Origin: Streptomyces wedmorensis
GTDB lineage: Bacteria > Actinomycetota > Actinomycetes > Streptomycetales > Streptomycetaceae
Reading direction: 5' to 3'
DNA length: 41,211 nt
NCBI RefSeq assembly: GCF_000716445.1
Contig: NZ_JNWK01000065.1
Span: 1 to 41,211, forward strand
Shown here: positions 16,248 through 24,457 of the stretch, piece after piece
Numbering within the stretch: the stretch's first letter is position 1
Layout of the letters: every line of letters begins with the position of its first letter
Program-made: the position numbers and the translations under genes
Notes under the pieces: generated by a model
Told to the model about the DNA's origin: nothing
Databases searched by the model: none
What the model saw: the letters and a program-made list of their open reading frames with translations, nothing else

Positions 16248-17855
16248 TTATTGGAGGAGGATCATCTTGCGGAGTAGTTCGAATCCGGCTCGGCCGTAGA
16301 GCTGCCGCTTGATCTTCTTGATGCGGTTGACGGCGCCCTCGATGCTGCCGGAACTCCAGTTGAGAGTGAGCCCGGCTGTCACGGCATCGAGGTCTCGGAG
16401 CAGGTGGAGTGCGAAGCCGGTGAGGCCCGGTAGCTGGCTGGCGTCGACTGCGTCGATCCAGGTGGGAAGTGTGGAGCCGAGGCGGTCGGTGAGTATCTCG
16501 CCGAAGTCGCGGACGTGTCTGGCGGCAGTGTCCAGTTCGGGGCATCGGGTCAGCACATCCTTCAGGCCGGCCCGGTCTTCTTCGGTCAGGGTCGTGGGGT
16601 GACGGGTGAGCCAGCCGGTCACCTGCCGCACCGTTGGCGGCCGGGGCGGCGCCTCGGGCGGAGCGCCGCGCAAGGTGGCGATGTGTGCGCGGACCATGCC
16701 GTAAGTGACGGGAGCGTGCTCGGCAAGCAGCTCGCTGTGTAGTCGGGTGACGCTGGTGCATCCCTCGGCGAAGCGTCGCTCCAGGTAGGGCTTGTAGGTG
16801 TCCAGCCTGCTGGGTCGGGGCCGGTTTTCGCGGATGGTGTCCTGCCAGCGTGCGGCGTTCGCGTATCTGAGCACGGTGTTGAGGCCCCAGCCCAGGTGCC
16901 GGGCAATCGCCCGGCGTGAGTGCCCTTGGGTAAGCAGCTCATGGACCAGGGCATGTGCTGCCTTCTTTCGCTCGGCCCGCCGGCCGACGGGCGCCGAGTC
17001 GTCCTGCGGCCGACTGGAAGCCAGTCGGGTGGCCTGCGGCAGCATGCTGCTGGGCGACGGGTTGCGCAGGCAATCGCGGTGGGCGGCGACGCAGGTCTCC
17101 ACGGCTCGGCCGAGGCCCTGCCACAGGTGGAGCCGGTCGGCGACCTGCAGAGCGTCGGGGGCACCGCGCCGGGCACCTTCGGCGTAGGCGCCCGCCCGGT
17201 CCCGGCAGATGATCTCCACGCCGGGGTGGCGGACCAGCCAGGCGGCCAGTGGTCCGGCTTCACGTGTCGGGAGCACATCGACCACGCGATGGTCTTCGAC
17301 GCTGGTCAAGACGGTGGAGTAGGTCTGGCCGCGACGGATCGCGAAGTCGTCCACACCCAGCACTCGCGGCGTGCTGAACGATGGATCGGGCAATGCCATG
17401 ACCCTGCGTAACACGGTCATCCGGCCCGCGTCGAAGCCCAGCTGGGCAGCAAGCCGGGCGCCGGCCCGCCCAGCCAGCGCGAGCCCCACCCGCTCCAGGG
17501 CGCGGTTGAGCCGCGTGGTGAACCGTGCGTGCGGGGCGGCCAGCCGCGAGAACGGCTCGGCGAACGTCCGGCGCGGGCAGTCCGCCGCTCCGCAGATGAA
17601 GCGCCGGACCGTCAGCCGGATCACGAAGCCCTGTTCAGCGAGCGGAAGGTCCTTCAGCCTGCGCTGGTAACGGTCGTGGACCCGTCCCGAGAACCGTCCG
17701 CAGTCCGGACATGCAGCCCCGGCCGCGCGGCCTCTCGCCACCACCTCGACCGTGCCGAACGCGGCCGTAACCGCCTCGACATCCACATCGTCGATTCCGC
17801 CGAACACCAGCGAGTCCCAGAACGGTGCATAGGTCTGCATGACCAGCACCATCAC
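16248..17855 (-). CDS. ISL3-family transposase, intact (535 aa)
   Basis: The N-terminal zinc finger is CPDCGRFSGRVHDRYQRR with FICGAADCPRRTFAEPF. The DDE core is [77 protein letters not shown], and the acidic late motif NWSSGSIEGAVNRIKKIKRQLYGRAGFELLRKMILLQ. An inserted helical domain (ALVHELLTQGHSRRAIARHLGWGLNTVLRYANAA) is a helix-turn-helix. The frame is uninterrupted. Start could be 17855 or the internal Met at 17837. The copy at 38981-40210 is a close relative; those at 3557 and 31519 are more distant. Confidence 0.93.
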   Translation of the reverse strand: MMVLVMQTYAPFWDSLVFGGIDDVDVEAVTAAFGTVEVVARGRAAGAACPDCGRFSGRVHDRYQRRLKDLPLAEQGFVIRLTVRRFICGAADCPRRTFAEPFSRLAAPHARFTTRLNRALERVGLALAGRAGARLAAQLGFDAGRMTVLRRVMALPDPSFSTPRVLGVDDFAIRRGQTYSTVLTSVEDHRVVDVLPTREAGPLAAWLVRHPGVEIICRDRAGAYAEGARRGAPDALQVADRLHLWQGLGRAVETCVAAHRDCLRNPSPSSMLPQATRLASSRPQDDSAPVGRRAERKKAAHALVHELLTQGHSRRAIARHLGWGLNTVLRYANAARWQDTIRENRPRPSRLDTYKPYLERRFAEGCTSVTRLHSELLAEHAPVTYGMVRAHIATLRGAPPEAPPRPPTVRQVTGWLTRHPTTLTEEDRAGLKDVLTRCPELDTAARHVRDFGEILTDRLGSTLPTWIDAVDASQLPGLTGFALHLLRDLDAVTAGLTLNWSSGSIEGAVNRIKKIKRQLYGRAGFELLRKMILLQ

Positions 17856-17939
17856 CGTCTAGGACCGACCGCGGCAGGGACGACCAAGGACTTGACGGAG
17901 CGTCATTTACGGCTGCCGGGTGGGTAGGCGTACGCGGGC

Positions 17940-18036
17940 TCACGGGTCCCCGCCCCCTCACAATCGAACACCAAGGTGACGCCCTGCGACGGCTCCCCAA
18001 GATCTGTGCCAGAACCCAGTAGTGAAATCGCTTGTC
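17940..18036 (-). repeat. ISL3-type terminal repeat, right (inverted) copy
   Basis: GGCTCCCCAAGATCTGTGCC and AGAACCCA run through 17991-18018, the complement of the repeat at 14261. Similarity extends inward to about 17950 (CCGCCCCCTCACAATCGAACACC). It lies about 85 bp upstream of the ISL3 transposase start, as expected for its terminus. The 207 bp to the next gene show nothing. Confidence 0.75.
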
Positions 18037-18243
18037 GACGGGTTCGGGAGGCGCCCGGATCCAGGGATGGGTGGTGTTGACGAGTTTGGGAGGCGCTGAG
18101 GTTCTTGCCTGGGCGGCACCCGAGTGCGAGCCGAAGAGGCCGTCCAGGCCGATCGCTGTCGATCTTGACGTCGCTGGAGAGCATGAGGTCAGATGCGGTG
18201 AGAAATCGACATCGAGGAGCGGCAGGGCCGCAGGGGGTTTGGC

Positions 18244-18696
18244 GTGTTCATCACGGAGGAGAGTGTTTTCGATCCTGATGAGATGCTGAGCCTCTACGAC
18301 TCAGTCGGCTGGGAAGGCTACACCGCCGACGTCGACAAGCTCTGCCGCGGCCTGCGGAACTCTCACCTGGTCATCACCGCACGAGACGGTTCGGGAACGC
18401 TCCTCGGACTGGCCCGGACCGTCTCCGACGACGAACACATCTGCTATGTCCAGGACGTCGTGGTCAACCCGGCGCATCACCGGCAGGGCGTCGGCCGGGC
18501 CTTGGTCGAGCACCTCATGCGACGCTACTCGCACTGCCGCTTCTTCCTGCTCTCCACAGACCACGAGTCGTCACCGGAAGGCAGGCGTAACCACGCGTTC
18601 TACCGAAGCCTTGGCTTCCTGTCCTACGAGGAGAAGCAGATGGCGGGCTTCGGACTACCCAGGAACCGCCCTGACCTGCGTGACATGGCGTCCTAA
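18244..18696 (+). CDS. GNAT-family N-acetyltransferase
   Basis: The 150-residue product has the GNAT fold. LLGLARTVSDDEHICYVQDVVVNPAHHRQGVGRALVEHLM contains motif A with the acetyl-CoA loop (HHRQGVGRAL, residues about 79-88), followed by FYRSLGFLSYEE, the late Tyr/Phe segment. The acceptor is unknown. GTG at 18244 is preceded by AGGGGG. A second, partial copy of its 3' half lies at 16018-16215 on the other side of the ISL3 transposase. Confidence 0.9.
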   Translation: MFITEESVFDPDEMLSLYDSVGWEGYTADVDKLCRGLRNSHLVITARDGSGTLLGLARTVSDDEHICYVQDVVVNPAHHRQGVGRALVEHLMRRYSHCRFFLLSTDHESSPEGRRNHAFYRSLGFLSYEEKQMAGFGLPRNRPDLRDMAS

Positions 18697-18710
18697 AGTT
18701 TCGCCCCCTA

Positions 18711-19754
18711 ACGAGCTCGTGCACGGTTAGCGGTGAGACGTCGAGTCCCGGATGGTCGACCATGGCCGGGGGGACTGTGACTCGTGCGGTGATCGTCGGC
18801 GATCGCCGGATCACGGGGCTGTCGGCCGGTGTGATCGCTGAACTCGTCGCCTTGGTAGGCCTGTTGTGGCATGAACGGCACCAGGCCAAGCTGGCCTCTC
18901 GGCCGCGGAAGCGTGCCGTGGGTGCCGGCGCGAAGCACCGGCTGGTGTTCGTCGACCGGCTCCTGGCCACGCTCGTGCACCTTCGCCATGGGGTTACTCA
19001 TGACGTGCCGGCCTGCTGGTTCGGCGTGGACCGTTCCACCATCACCCGGGCCATCGGCGAGGTGCACCCCTGCTCGCCGAGCGGGGGTGCACGATCAGTC
19101 CCGGCGTCCGGCTGCGAACCCCCGCGGAGGTTGTGGACCATCTCGGCGCCAGTGGGCGGACCGGCATCATCGACGGCACCGAGATCCGGGTCCGCCGCCC
19201 GGCCATCGGCCGCAAGGATCGGGATCGCTTCATCTCCGGCAAGAACAAGCAGAACGCCGTGAAGTCCATGGTGATCACGGACGGCGAGGGACGCATGCTG
19301 TGGTGCAGTCCGACCCAACCCGGAAGCTGCGCGGACATCACCCACGCCCGCGAGTCAGGGCTGGTCAAGCTTCTGGCCGACGGTCCAGCAGTCGAGATCC
19401 TTGCCGACGCCGGCTACCAAGGACTCGGAGCGCAGGCCGGCGGACGAGTGGTGACACCACCGCACCGCAAGTTCAAGAAGAACGCCCCGGACTGGTACGA
19501 GGAGATGTACGAGCGGCAGTGCGAGGCCCACTCCTCCCGTCGTATCCGGGTCGAGCACGGCATCGCCCACCTGAAGAACTGGCGAGCACCGGCCCGCCGC
19601 CTTGGCCGCCGCGAGCACATGAGCGACATGGTCCAGGCCGTCGCCGGCCTGCTCTCCCACCAGCAGACCGCGGACCTGGAACCTCGATGACAGGGGTGAG
19701 CACCGGTGCAACCGAAGCCCTCGACGTCTCACCGCTTACCGTGCACGAGCTCGT
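18711..19754. mobile_element. IS5/DDE_4-type insertion sequence with 34-bp inverted repeats
   Basis: The left end (ACGAGCTCGTGCACGG, then TTAGCGGTGAGACGTCGA) and the complement of the right end at 19721-19754 (same, with TAAGCGG) match at 33 of 34 positions. The unit is 1044 bp and holds one frameshifted transposase. The outermost ACGAGCTCGT is itself palindromic. The right end abuts the 5'-truncated transposase of another element, so this IS probably inserted into it. The outer repeat resembles the ends of the small element at 24458. Confidence 0.85.
18762..19690 (+). pseudogene. IS5-like (DDE superfamily) transposase, -1 frameshift
   Basis: Frame one gives MAGGTVTRAVIVGDRRITGLSAGVIAELVALVGLLWHERHQAK and HRLVFVDRLLATLVHLRHGVTHDVPACWFGVDRSTITRAIGEVHP. 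The -1 frame then continues LLAERGCTISPGVRLRTPAEVVDHLGASGRTGIIDGTEIRVRRP (first Asp), SPTQPGSCADITHARES, ILADAGYQGLG (second Asp) and RRIRVEHGIAHLKNW (Glu), stopping at 19690. The change is near 19070 at CACCCCTG. A ribosomal -1 slip there would give a full 309-residue protein. Either a deletion or programmed frameshifting is possible; the neighbouring relative reads through without a shift, which favours mutation. Confidence 0.8.
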
Positions 19755-20610
19755 CAGCCGGCTTGGTCGAGGAGTTGGCCGGCCCGTGGCAGGCCGCTGT
19801 CGAGGGGCGCCGTCACGAAGCACGTGGCGGGGCCAGGAAACGCGAGGCGGGGGGCAGGTGCCCGGCATCGGCTTGTGTTCGTCGACCGGCTGGTCGCCAC
19901 GCTGATCCATCTGCGGCACGATCTCCCGCACTCTGTCTTCGCCTTGCTGTTCGGTGTCGACCGCTCCACCGTCACCCGGGACATCGGAGAGATACGCAGG
20001 CTCCTGGCCGAGCGGGGATGCGCGGTCCCCGACCGTCCTGGCCTGCGGCTGCGAACCCTGGCAGACGTGTTCGCCTATGCCCACGCCGAGGGTGTCGAGC
20101 TGTGGCTGGACGCCACCGAGGTCCAGGTCCGGCGTCCCGCAGCCGGCCGCGGCGGATGCCGGGCGTTCGTCTCGGGCAAGAAGAAGCAGAACACCATGAA
20201 GGCCACCGTGATCGCCGACCGTCAGGGCCGCACGCTCTGGACCGATGCCCTGCGGCCGGGGCGGATGCGCGATGCGACCGCCGCACGCAACGAAGGCATC
20301 GCCGTCTGCTTCCAGCACTTCCCAGGCGTGGAAGTGCTGCTGGATGACGGCTGCCTCGGCCTCAGACGCGACCACCCCGGTAAGGCGATCACGCCACCCA
20401 GAAAGCCGAACAAGGTCGCCTTCCCGTAGGTGCACGCCGCCAGAGAAGAGGCCCGGCACAGACACTCATCGAAGCGCATCACCGTCGAGCACGCGCTCGC
20501 CGACCACAAACGCTGGAAGCAGCTGCCCCGCTGGACACCGGCGAGATGCCCTGCCCGACGCCTACCGGGCCATCGCCGGCCCCGTCTCCGACCGCACCAC
20601 CACCGCCTGA
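19755..20610 (+). pseudogene. second IS5-like transposase, 5'-truncated and broken
   Basis: It starts abruptly after the previous IS end with GLVEELAGPWQAAVEGRRHEARGGARKREAG. It shifts frame near 19855 to HRLVFVDRLVATLIHLRHDLPHSVFALLFGVDRSTVTRDIGEIRRLLAERGCAVPDRPGLRLRTLADVFAYAHAEGVELWLDATEVQVRRP (first Asp), meets an in-frame TAG at 20427 in VAFP-stop-VHAAREEARHRHSSKRITVEHALADHKRW (Glu), and shifts again near 20535. It is the same family as the preceding transposase but clearly diverged. It is dead through loss of its 5' end, two frameshifts and a stop. Confidence 0.85.
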
Positions 20611-20989
20611 CAAACCACCAGCTCAGGACCGTGCGTATCAACCGCAATCACGCACCAGCTCGTAAAGCCACCCCGTCGCGTCCCGGCGCGAGATGCGCGG
20701 TGACCCGCAGAGGTCAGCAGGACCCGGGCTATAGAACCGGCGAGGCCTCAGACTCCGCAGAGTCCGGGGCCGCGCACAAGGCCTGGATCAGGAGTCGTCC
20801 GGGCACTGCACGTACCCGGTCGTTCATCCTCGCGTACGGCGCTGAGGGCCACGGCCAGGATCTCGTCCAACGCCTCGCTGGACGAGGAAGTAGCCCGGGC
20901 CGGCCAAGGCCCATGTGCACCGTTACGCCGCCTTCGGCCGTGGCGTTCTCGCCGAAGCGATCTTTCGCGAAGTCGCCGGACCGCCTCTC
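20611..20989. other. 380 bp of degraded IS-flanking sequence
   Basis: No gene is supported. All long frames here are arginine- or serine-rich shadows. It probably contains the ends of the elements on both sides. Confidence 0.4.
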
Positions 20990-21180
20990 CGCACCGATAC
21001 AGGACATGCGCCCAGCACCGTGCCAGGGCAGGTCGGTACGGAACTTGAACGCGATGCCCACAAGGACCTGGCGGTGATGATTCTGACACCGGCCACGAGC
21101 CCTACCTGCGGGCGGCAGCAACCGCGCGATCACCGCCCACGCGGCGTCAGGAACCTCCCCATCTCGCTCTACAGCTCCCA
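20990..21180 (-). pseudogene. IS5-family transposase N-terminal remnant
   Basis: VPDAAWAVIARLLPPAGRARGRCQNHHRQVLVGIAFKFRTDLPWHG matches the start of an IS5 transposase (helical N-domain ending in the FRTGxPWRDLP region). After PWHG the similarity dissolves in all frames. It is a short 5' relic adjoining the 3' end of the membrane protein gene at 21169. Confidence 0.65.
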
Positions 21181-21924
21181 GGCGGTCGCGTTGAATGTGT
21201 AGTCGACACCCCATTCGACCGGGAGGTCGTTCAGCTTCGTCCAGCGCACTTCCTCGGCGACAGCTTGAACGACCGTGCCCTCTGAGGTCTCCAGGCACAG
21301 CACGGTGCCGCGCTTGATCGGATCTTCATCTCTGAGCAGGTCGTAGCCTTCGACAGTTTGGATCCCGCCCTGCCTGGCCGCCTCGAGACACTGCTCTGCT
21401 GAGGGGGCAGAAGTACTTGATGCACCTGCAGCGGCTACTTGAACTCCAAGGCCGAAACCAGCACACCTGTTCAGAGAGAGGTCGGCCTCCTTGGGGACAG
21501 ACACACGGCTGCGGTTGGACCCCACTTGCCCTTTGTCAAAGTCGATGAACGAGTTCCAGCATTCGTTGGATCGCGGTGTGCGGAGCTTGAGAAGGCGCCC
21601 GGAGTACACCTCCTTGTACGCTGCCTGCTGCTTCTGCAAAGGGGGCTTGCTTGGTGCAGGGGCTTTACTGGTGGCGGTGGGCGTACCTTCGTTGTCCGGC
21701 GCAGCCGTGGACGGCACAGAGGGAGATTCTGCATCCGGCTTTCCCTCGGCACTGGTCACGACCGGCACGATGATGCCGATGACGCCGAGCACACCGGTGA
21801 TGGCGACACCCCAGAACGAGATCCTGCTCCCCTGGCCCAAGCCGGAGTACCAGATCCGCACTCGCTGTAGCGGCGATGGCGATGGCGGGAGCGGGGGTGG
21901 GGGTGGGGGCGGCGGCGAGGCCAA
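21169..21924 (-). CDS. proline-rich single-pass membrane protein, hypothetical
   Basis: The 251-residue product has a proline tract (PPPPPPPPLPPSPSP, residues 4-18), one transmembrane segment (ISFWGVAITGVLGVIGIIVPVV, about 35-56), a low-complexity Ser/Pro/Ala linker (60-98) and a C-terminal domain of about 150 residues with three cysteines (ECWNSF, NRCAGFG, EQCLEAA) plus VLCLETSEG. The orientation suggests the C-terminal domain is outside the membrane. TTG at 21924 is chosen because GGAGG stands 5-8 bp upstream and no ATG or GTG fits. I do not recognise the domain. The stop overlaps the IS5 relic, so the natural C-terminus may have been altered slightly. Confidence 0.75.
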   Translation of the reverse strand: MASPPPPPPPPLPPSPSPLQRVRIWYSGLGQGSRISFWGVAITGVLGVIGIIVPVVTSAEGKPDAESPSVPSTAAPDNEGTPTATSKAPAPSKPPLQKQQAAYKEVYSGRLLKLRTPRSNECWNSFIDFDKGQVGSNRSRVSVPKEADLSLNRCAGFGLGVQVAAAGASSTSAPSAEQCLEAARQGGIQTVEGYDLLRDEDPIKRGTVLCLETSEGTVVQAVAEEVRWTKLNDLPVEWGVDYTFNATAWEL

Positions 21925-22181
21925 CGATCCTCCAAGGGACTATGGGTGGTTGGGGGTATATGAGCGTAGGGCTGGTTGATGGTGGCCCGTCGTGTTTCGG
22001 CCTCGAAACGGTCACAGAGCCCACCCAGCCGCCACGTGGCCCAAGAGAGAGGAGCCCAGGGCCTGCACACACTCCAGTGCGTTGCTGCCGACCCGGGGCA
22101 GCAACAGGCATCTGAACCGCACACGGCACCCGCAGCCCCTCGGGCTGGTGTCAGAGCCGTTGCCATATCGATCATGGAGTT
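21925..22181. other. intergenic region between divergent genes
   Basis: It holds the 5' region of the proline-rich gene (GGAGG at 21927-21931). Beyond that I see no gene or clear promoter. Confidence 0.4.
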
Positions 22182-22212
22182 TGTCGGTCGAACGGGAGTG
22201 TCGATCGGGTGA
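22182..22212 (+). repeat. 31-bp direct repeat, left copy
   Basis: It starts TGTCGGTCGAACGGGAGT and ends TCGATCGGGTGA, with G at the one variable position. It matches 22840-22870 at 30 of 31 bases. In the plus frame both copies read VGRTGVSIG-stop. Confidence 0.9.
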
Positions 22213-22305
22213 TCGCGGGCCTTGCCCGGGATGGGAGCAGAGCCTGGCGGTATGCGGGGATAATCCGGGGGAGCGGACGGCCGCGCGCTGCTACGGTCGG
22301 GCGCC

Positions 22306-22809
22306 ATGAGCTGGCTTCCCGATGACTTCGTCCACCCCGTCCTGGTACCGCTGCCGGGCGGTGGCCATCACCTGCGGCCGATCCGGGAGGCGGACACCCC
22401 GCTCGACTATCCGGCCGTGATGGGTTCGCGCGAGCGGCTGTGGACCATTTTCGGCCCGGCCTGGGGCTGGCCCGCGGACACCATGACCTACGAGGCCGAC
22501 CAGGCCGACCTGTTGCGGCACGAGAAGGAGATCGCCGCGCACCAGTCTTTCAACTACGCGTTGTTCGACGCGGCGGAGACAGTTCTGCTCGGCTGTGTCT
22601 ACATCGACCCGCCGGAGAGGGCCGGCGCGGACGGCGAGATCTCCTGGTGGGTGGTGGACGAGTTGGTGGGCGGCAAGGTCGAGCAGGCCCTCGACGAGCT
22701 GGTGCCGCGGTGGATCGCCGCCGACTGGCCGTTCGAGCAGCCGCGCTTCCTCGGCCGTGAGATCTCCTGGTCGGACTGGCTCGCCCTGCCGCAGCATCCC
22801 GACACGTAA
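22306..22809 (+). CDS. GNAT-type N-acetyltransferase family protein
   Basis: The 167-residue product starts MSWLPDDFVHPVLVPLPGGGHHLRPIREADTPLDYPAVMGSRERLWTIFGPAWGWP. It has a GNAT-like central segment FNYALFDAAETVLLGCVYIDPPERAGADGEISWWVVDELVGGKVEQALDELVPRWIAADWPF. The beta-strand pair (LLGCVYIDP, EISWWVVDE) matches this family, but the acetyl-CoA loop Q/R-x-x-G-x-G/A is not obvious, so activity is uncertain. It stands alone between two 31-bp direct repeats. No strong ribosome site lies just before the ATG (CGGTCGGGCGCC). Confidence 0.72.
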   Translation: MSWLPDDFVHPVLVPLPGGGHHLRPIREADTPLDYPAVMGSRERLWTIFGPAWGWPADTMTYEADQADLLRHEKEIAAHQSFNYALFDAAETVLLGCVYIDPPERAGADGEISWWVVDELVGGKVEQALDELVPRWIAADWPFEQPRFLGREISWSDWLALPQHPDT

Positions 22810-22839
22810 GTGGTTGTTGCCCGTACCGATCTCGAAGGC

Positions 22840-22870
22840 TGTCGGTCGAACGGGAGTCTCGATCGGGTGA
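22840..22870 (+). repeat. 31-bp direct repeat, right copy
   Basis: Second copy of the 22182 repeat, with C at the variable position. The period is 658 bp. Looser similarity extends about 20 bp upstream of both copies (CGATC followed by a 12-13 bp variable part). Confidence 0.9.
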
Positions 22871-23025
22871 CTGCGGCGGTTTCCGCGCGCGGAAGCAGGG
22901 CCTCCAGCTGGCTCGGGGGTGCGATCCCCTTCCGAGTGGTCCCGGAGGCCCTGTTGTCTTTGTCGTACGTGCCCGGGCATGTTGACCGCAACTCGCCCGC
23001 CGCGTCGTGCGATTGCCTCGCGCAC

Positions 23026-23493
23026 GTGTACGGCAACGCGGCCGACCATCCGGACCGGGTGCGCCGGTATCGGATCACCCCGACGGGAGACGACTGCACC
23101 GCCACGAAGTACACCTACACGCCCGGCGGCCAGGTCGAGGCGATGACCGGCCCTGACCGCGCCAAGTGGACCTACACCTACGACCTGCGCGGCAGGCTCG
23201 TCGAGCCCACCGACCCCGACAAGGGCAAGAGCACCAGCACCTACAACGATGCGGACCAGGTCCTGACCACCACGGCCACCGTGGACGGCACGACCAGAAC
23301 GCTCCTCCGCGAGTACGACATTCTGGGCCGCCGGGTCGGCACCTGGGAAGACGTCAAGGACAACGCTCATCAGCTCACCAAGAACACCTACGACACCGTA
23401 GCCAAGGGCAAGGCGGCCGCGTCGATCCGCTACGACGGAGGAACGACGGTCTGGCTCAGGTTCCATGCAGTAGTCACTCTGAGTGATGGCTGA
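23026..23493 (+). pseudogene. RHS/YD-repeat protein fragment
   Basis: The frame VYGNAADHPDRVRRYRITPTGDDCTATKYTYTPGGQVEAMTGPDRAKWTYTYDLRGRLVEPTDPDKGKSTSTYNDADQVLTTTATVDGTTRTLLREYDILGRRVGTWED contains four YD repeats (YTYDLRGRL, STYNDADQV, REYDILGRR, KNTYDTVAKG) of RHS shell proteins, as in large secreted polymorphic toxins. Full proteins exceed 1500 residues; only about 140 remain, with no toxin or core domain. The frame ends soon after ASIRYDGG. The 155 bp between the 31-bp repeat and this fragment contain a hairpin-forming pair (GCAGGGCCTCC 22895-22905 with GGAGGCCCTG 22944-22953) and no gene. Confidence 0.8.
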
Positions 23494-23674
23494 GTGTCTG
23501 CGGGGAGTGCTCGAAGTCGCTAAAGAATGAGCTGTGGTCAAGGCGGTTCGGCTGACGTTTCGGGGCCGAGCAGCCCTCCACTTCTCGCCGATACACCCCT
23601 TTCGTTCGGGAATACGTCCTCGTTTTCCGGTGTTCTGGCGGCTGACGACCGTCGAGCTATCCCTTCGGAAGGCC

Positions 23675-24433
23675 ATGCAGAGACTCCGAGGCGCCTGTTG
23701 CGTCCTTGCCGCGACTGTCACAGCCGTGCTTGTCGGCTGCTCGGCGGCGGACGGCGCAGGCGGTGCGGCCACCACGCCCCGTACGGCCACCTCGTCCACC
23801 GCATCCGGCCCGCCCGCCGCATCCGGTACGGCCGACACGGCGCCCGTGGGCGCCGTGTCCACGTCACCGGCGGTGCCCCCGGTGCCCTCGCAGCAGGCCC
23901 CCGAGCCCGACCCCGGCAAGCGGTCCCGTGCCGCGGTGATGGCCATACCCTCGATAGGAGTCGAGAAGCTCACCGTAGTGCCCTACGAAGGGACGACCGA
24001 CGACCCGGCGGGCACCCGCATACAGGATCGCGGCGTGGCCGCCAGCCCCTACGGAAGCCGCGGCGGCGTCGGTCCGGGAGAGACGGGCAACTATCTGGTG
24101 ACCGCCCACCGGCTCTCCGCCGGCGGGCCCCTGCGCGACCTGCCCGCGGTCGACGCGGGCGACAAGGTCTTCGTCACCTTCGGTGACACTGTCTACGAGT
24201 ACAAGATCACCGAGACGCGGGAGACGTCCTTCCGCTCCGCCCACTCCCTCGCCGAGCAGCGCGCCGCGGTGCCGGGTGAGCCGGGCGAGAAGCCCACCCG
24301 AGCCATGATCACTCTCTCCACCTGCGCGACGCCGGAGGACAACGCGGCGGGCAACTTCTGGCGGGACGCCCAGGGCAACCCGGAACACCGCATCGACAAG
24401 ATAGGCGTCCTGGCAGCGACCCGTCCGGCTTGA
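23675..24433 (+). CDS. lipoprotein-like sortase, class E/F type
   Basis: The 252-residue product begins MQRLRGACCVLAATVTAVLVGCSAA, a lipoprotein signal with lipobox LVGC. A Ala/Thr/Ser/Pro linker to about residue 80 leads to the sortase domain AVMAIPSIGVEKLTVVPYEGTTDDPAGTRIQDRG. Catalytic residues are visible: His in NYLVTAHRLS (about 145), Cys in TLSTCATPEDN (about 217) and Arg in EHRIDKIGVL (about 239). TLSTC fits the TLxTC pattern of actinobacterial housekeeping sortases. It would cleave a sorting motif and attach proteins to peptidoglycan outside the membrane. ATG at 23675 is chosen because GGAAGG lies just upstream and the signal peptide starts there. No sortase substrate is evident next to it. 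Confidence 0.9.
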   Translation: MQRLRGACCVLAATVTAVLVGCSAADGAGGAATTPRTATSSTASGPPAASGTADTAPVGAVSTSPAVPPVPSQQAPEPDPGKRSRAAVMAIPSIGVEKLTVVPYEGTTDDPAGTRIQDRGVAASPYGSRGGVGPGETGNYLVTAHRLSAGGPLRDLPAVDAGDKVFVTFGDTVYEYKITETRETSFRSAHSLAEQRAAVPGEPGEKPTRAMITLSTCATPEDNAAGNFWRDAQGNPEHRIDKIGVLAATRPA

Positions 24434-24457
24434 GTGGAGGGCGAGGAAAGCGAAGGG

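Larger units (their letters stand above)
14247..18036. mobile_element. ISL3-type transposon-like unit with passenger gene (inferred limits)
   Basis: Long inverted repeats at 14247-14339 and 17940-18036 enclose the beta-helix membrane protein, a GNAT fragment and an intact ISL3 transposase pointing away from the right end. An alternative is a shorter IS from about 16217, where TGGGTGAAAGATCTTGAAGAG resembles the repeat core around AGATCTTG, with the left repeat as a separate remnant. The GNAT fragment's similarity to the gene just outside the right end shows extra rearrangement. Confidence 0.5.

Noticed and set aside
18762..19690. Calling the 18.7-kb IS transposase an intact programmed-frameshift gene
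   Set aside because: The adjacent relative encodes the same region in one frame, so a simple deletion is the safer reading.
22291..23973. 560-codon minus-strand frame
   Set aside because: Runs antisense through the GNAT gene, RHS fragment and sortase; composition is that of a GC-rich shadow.
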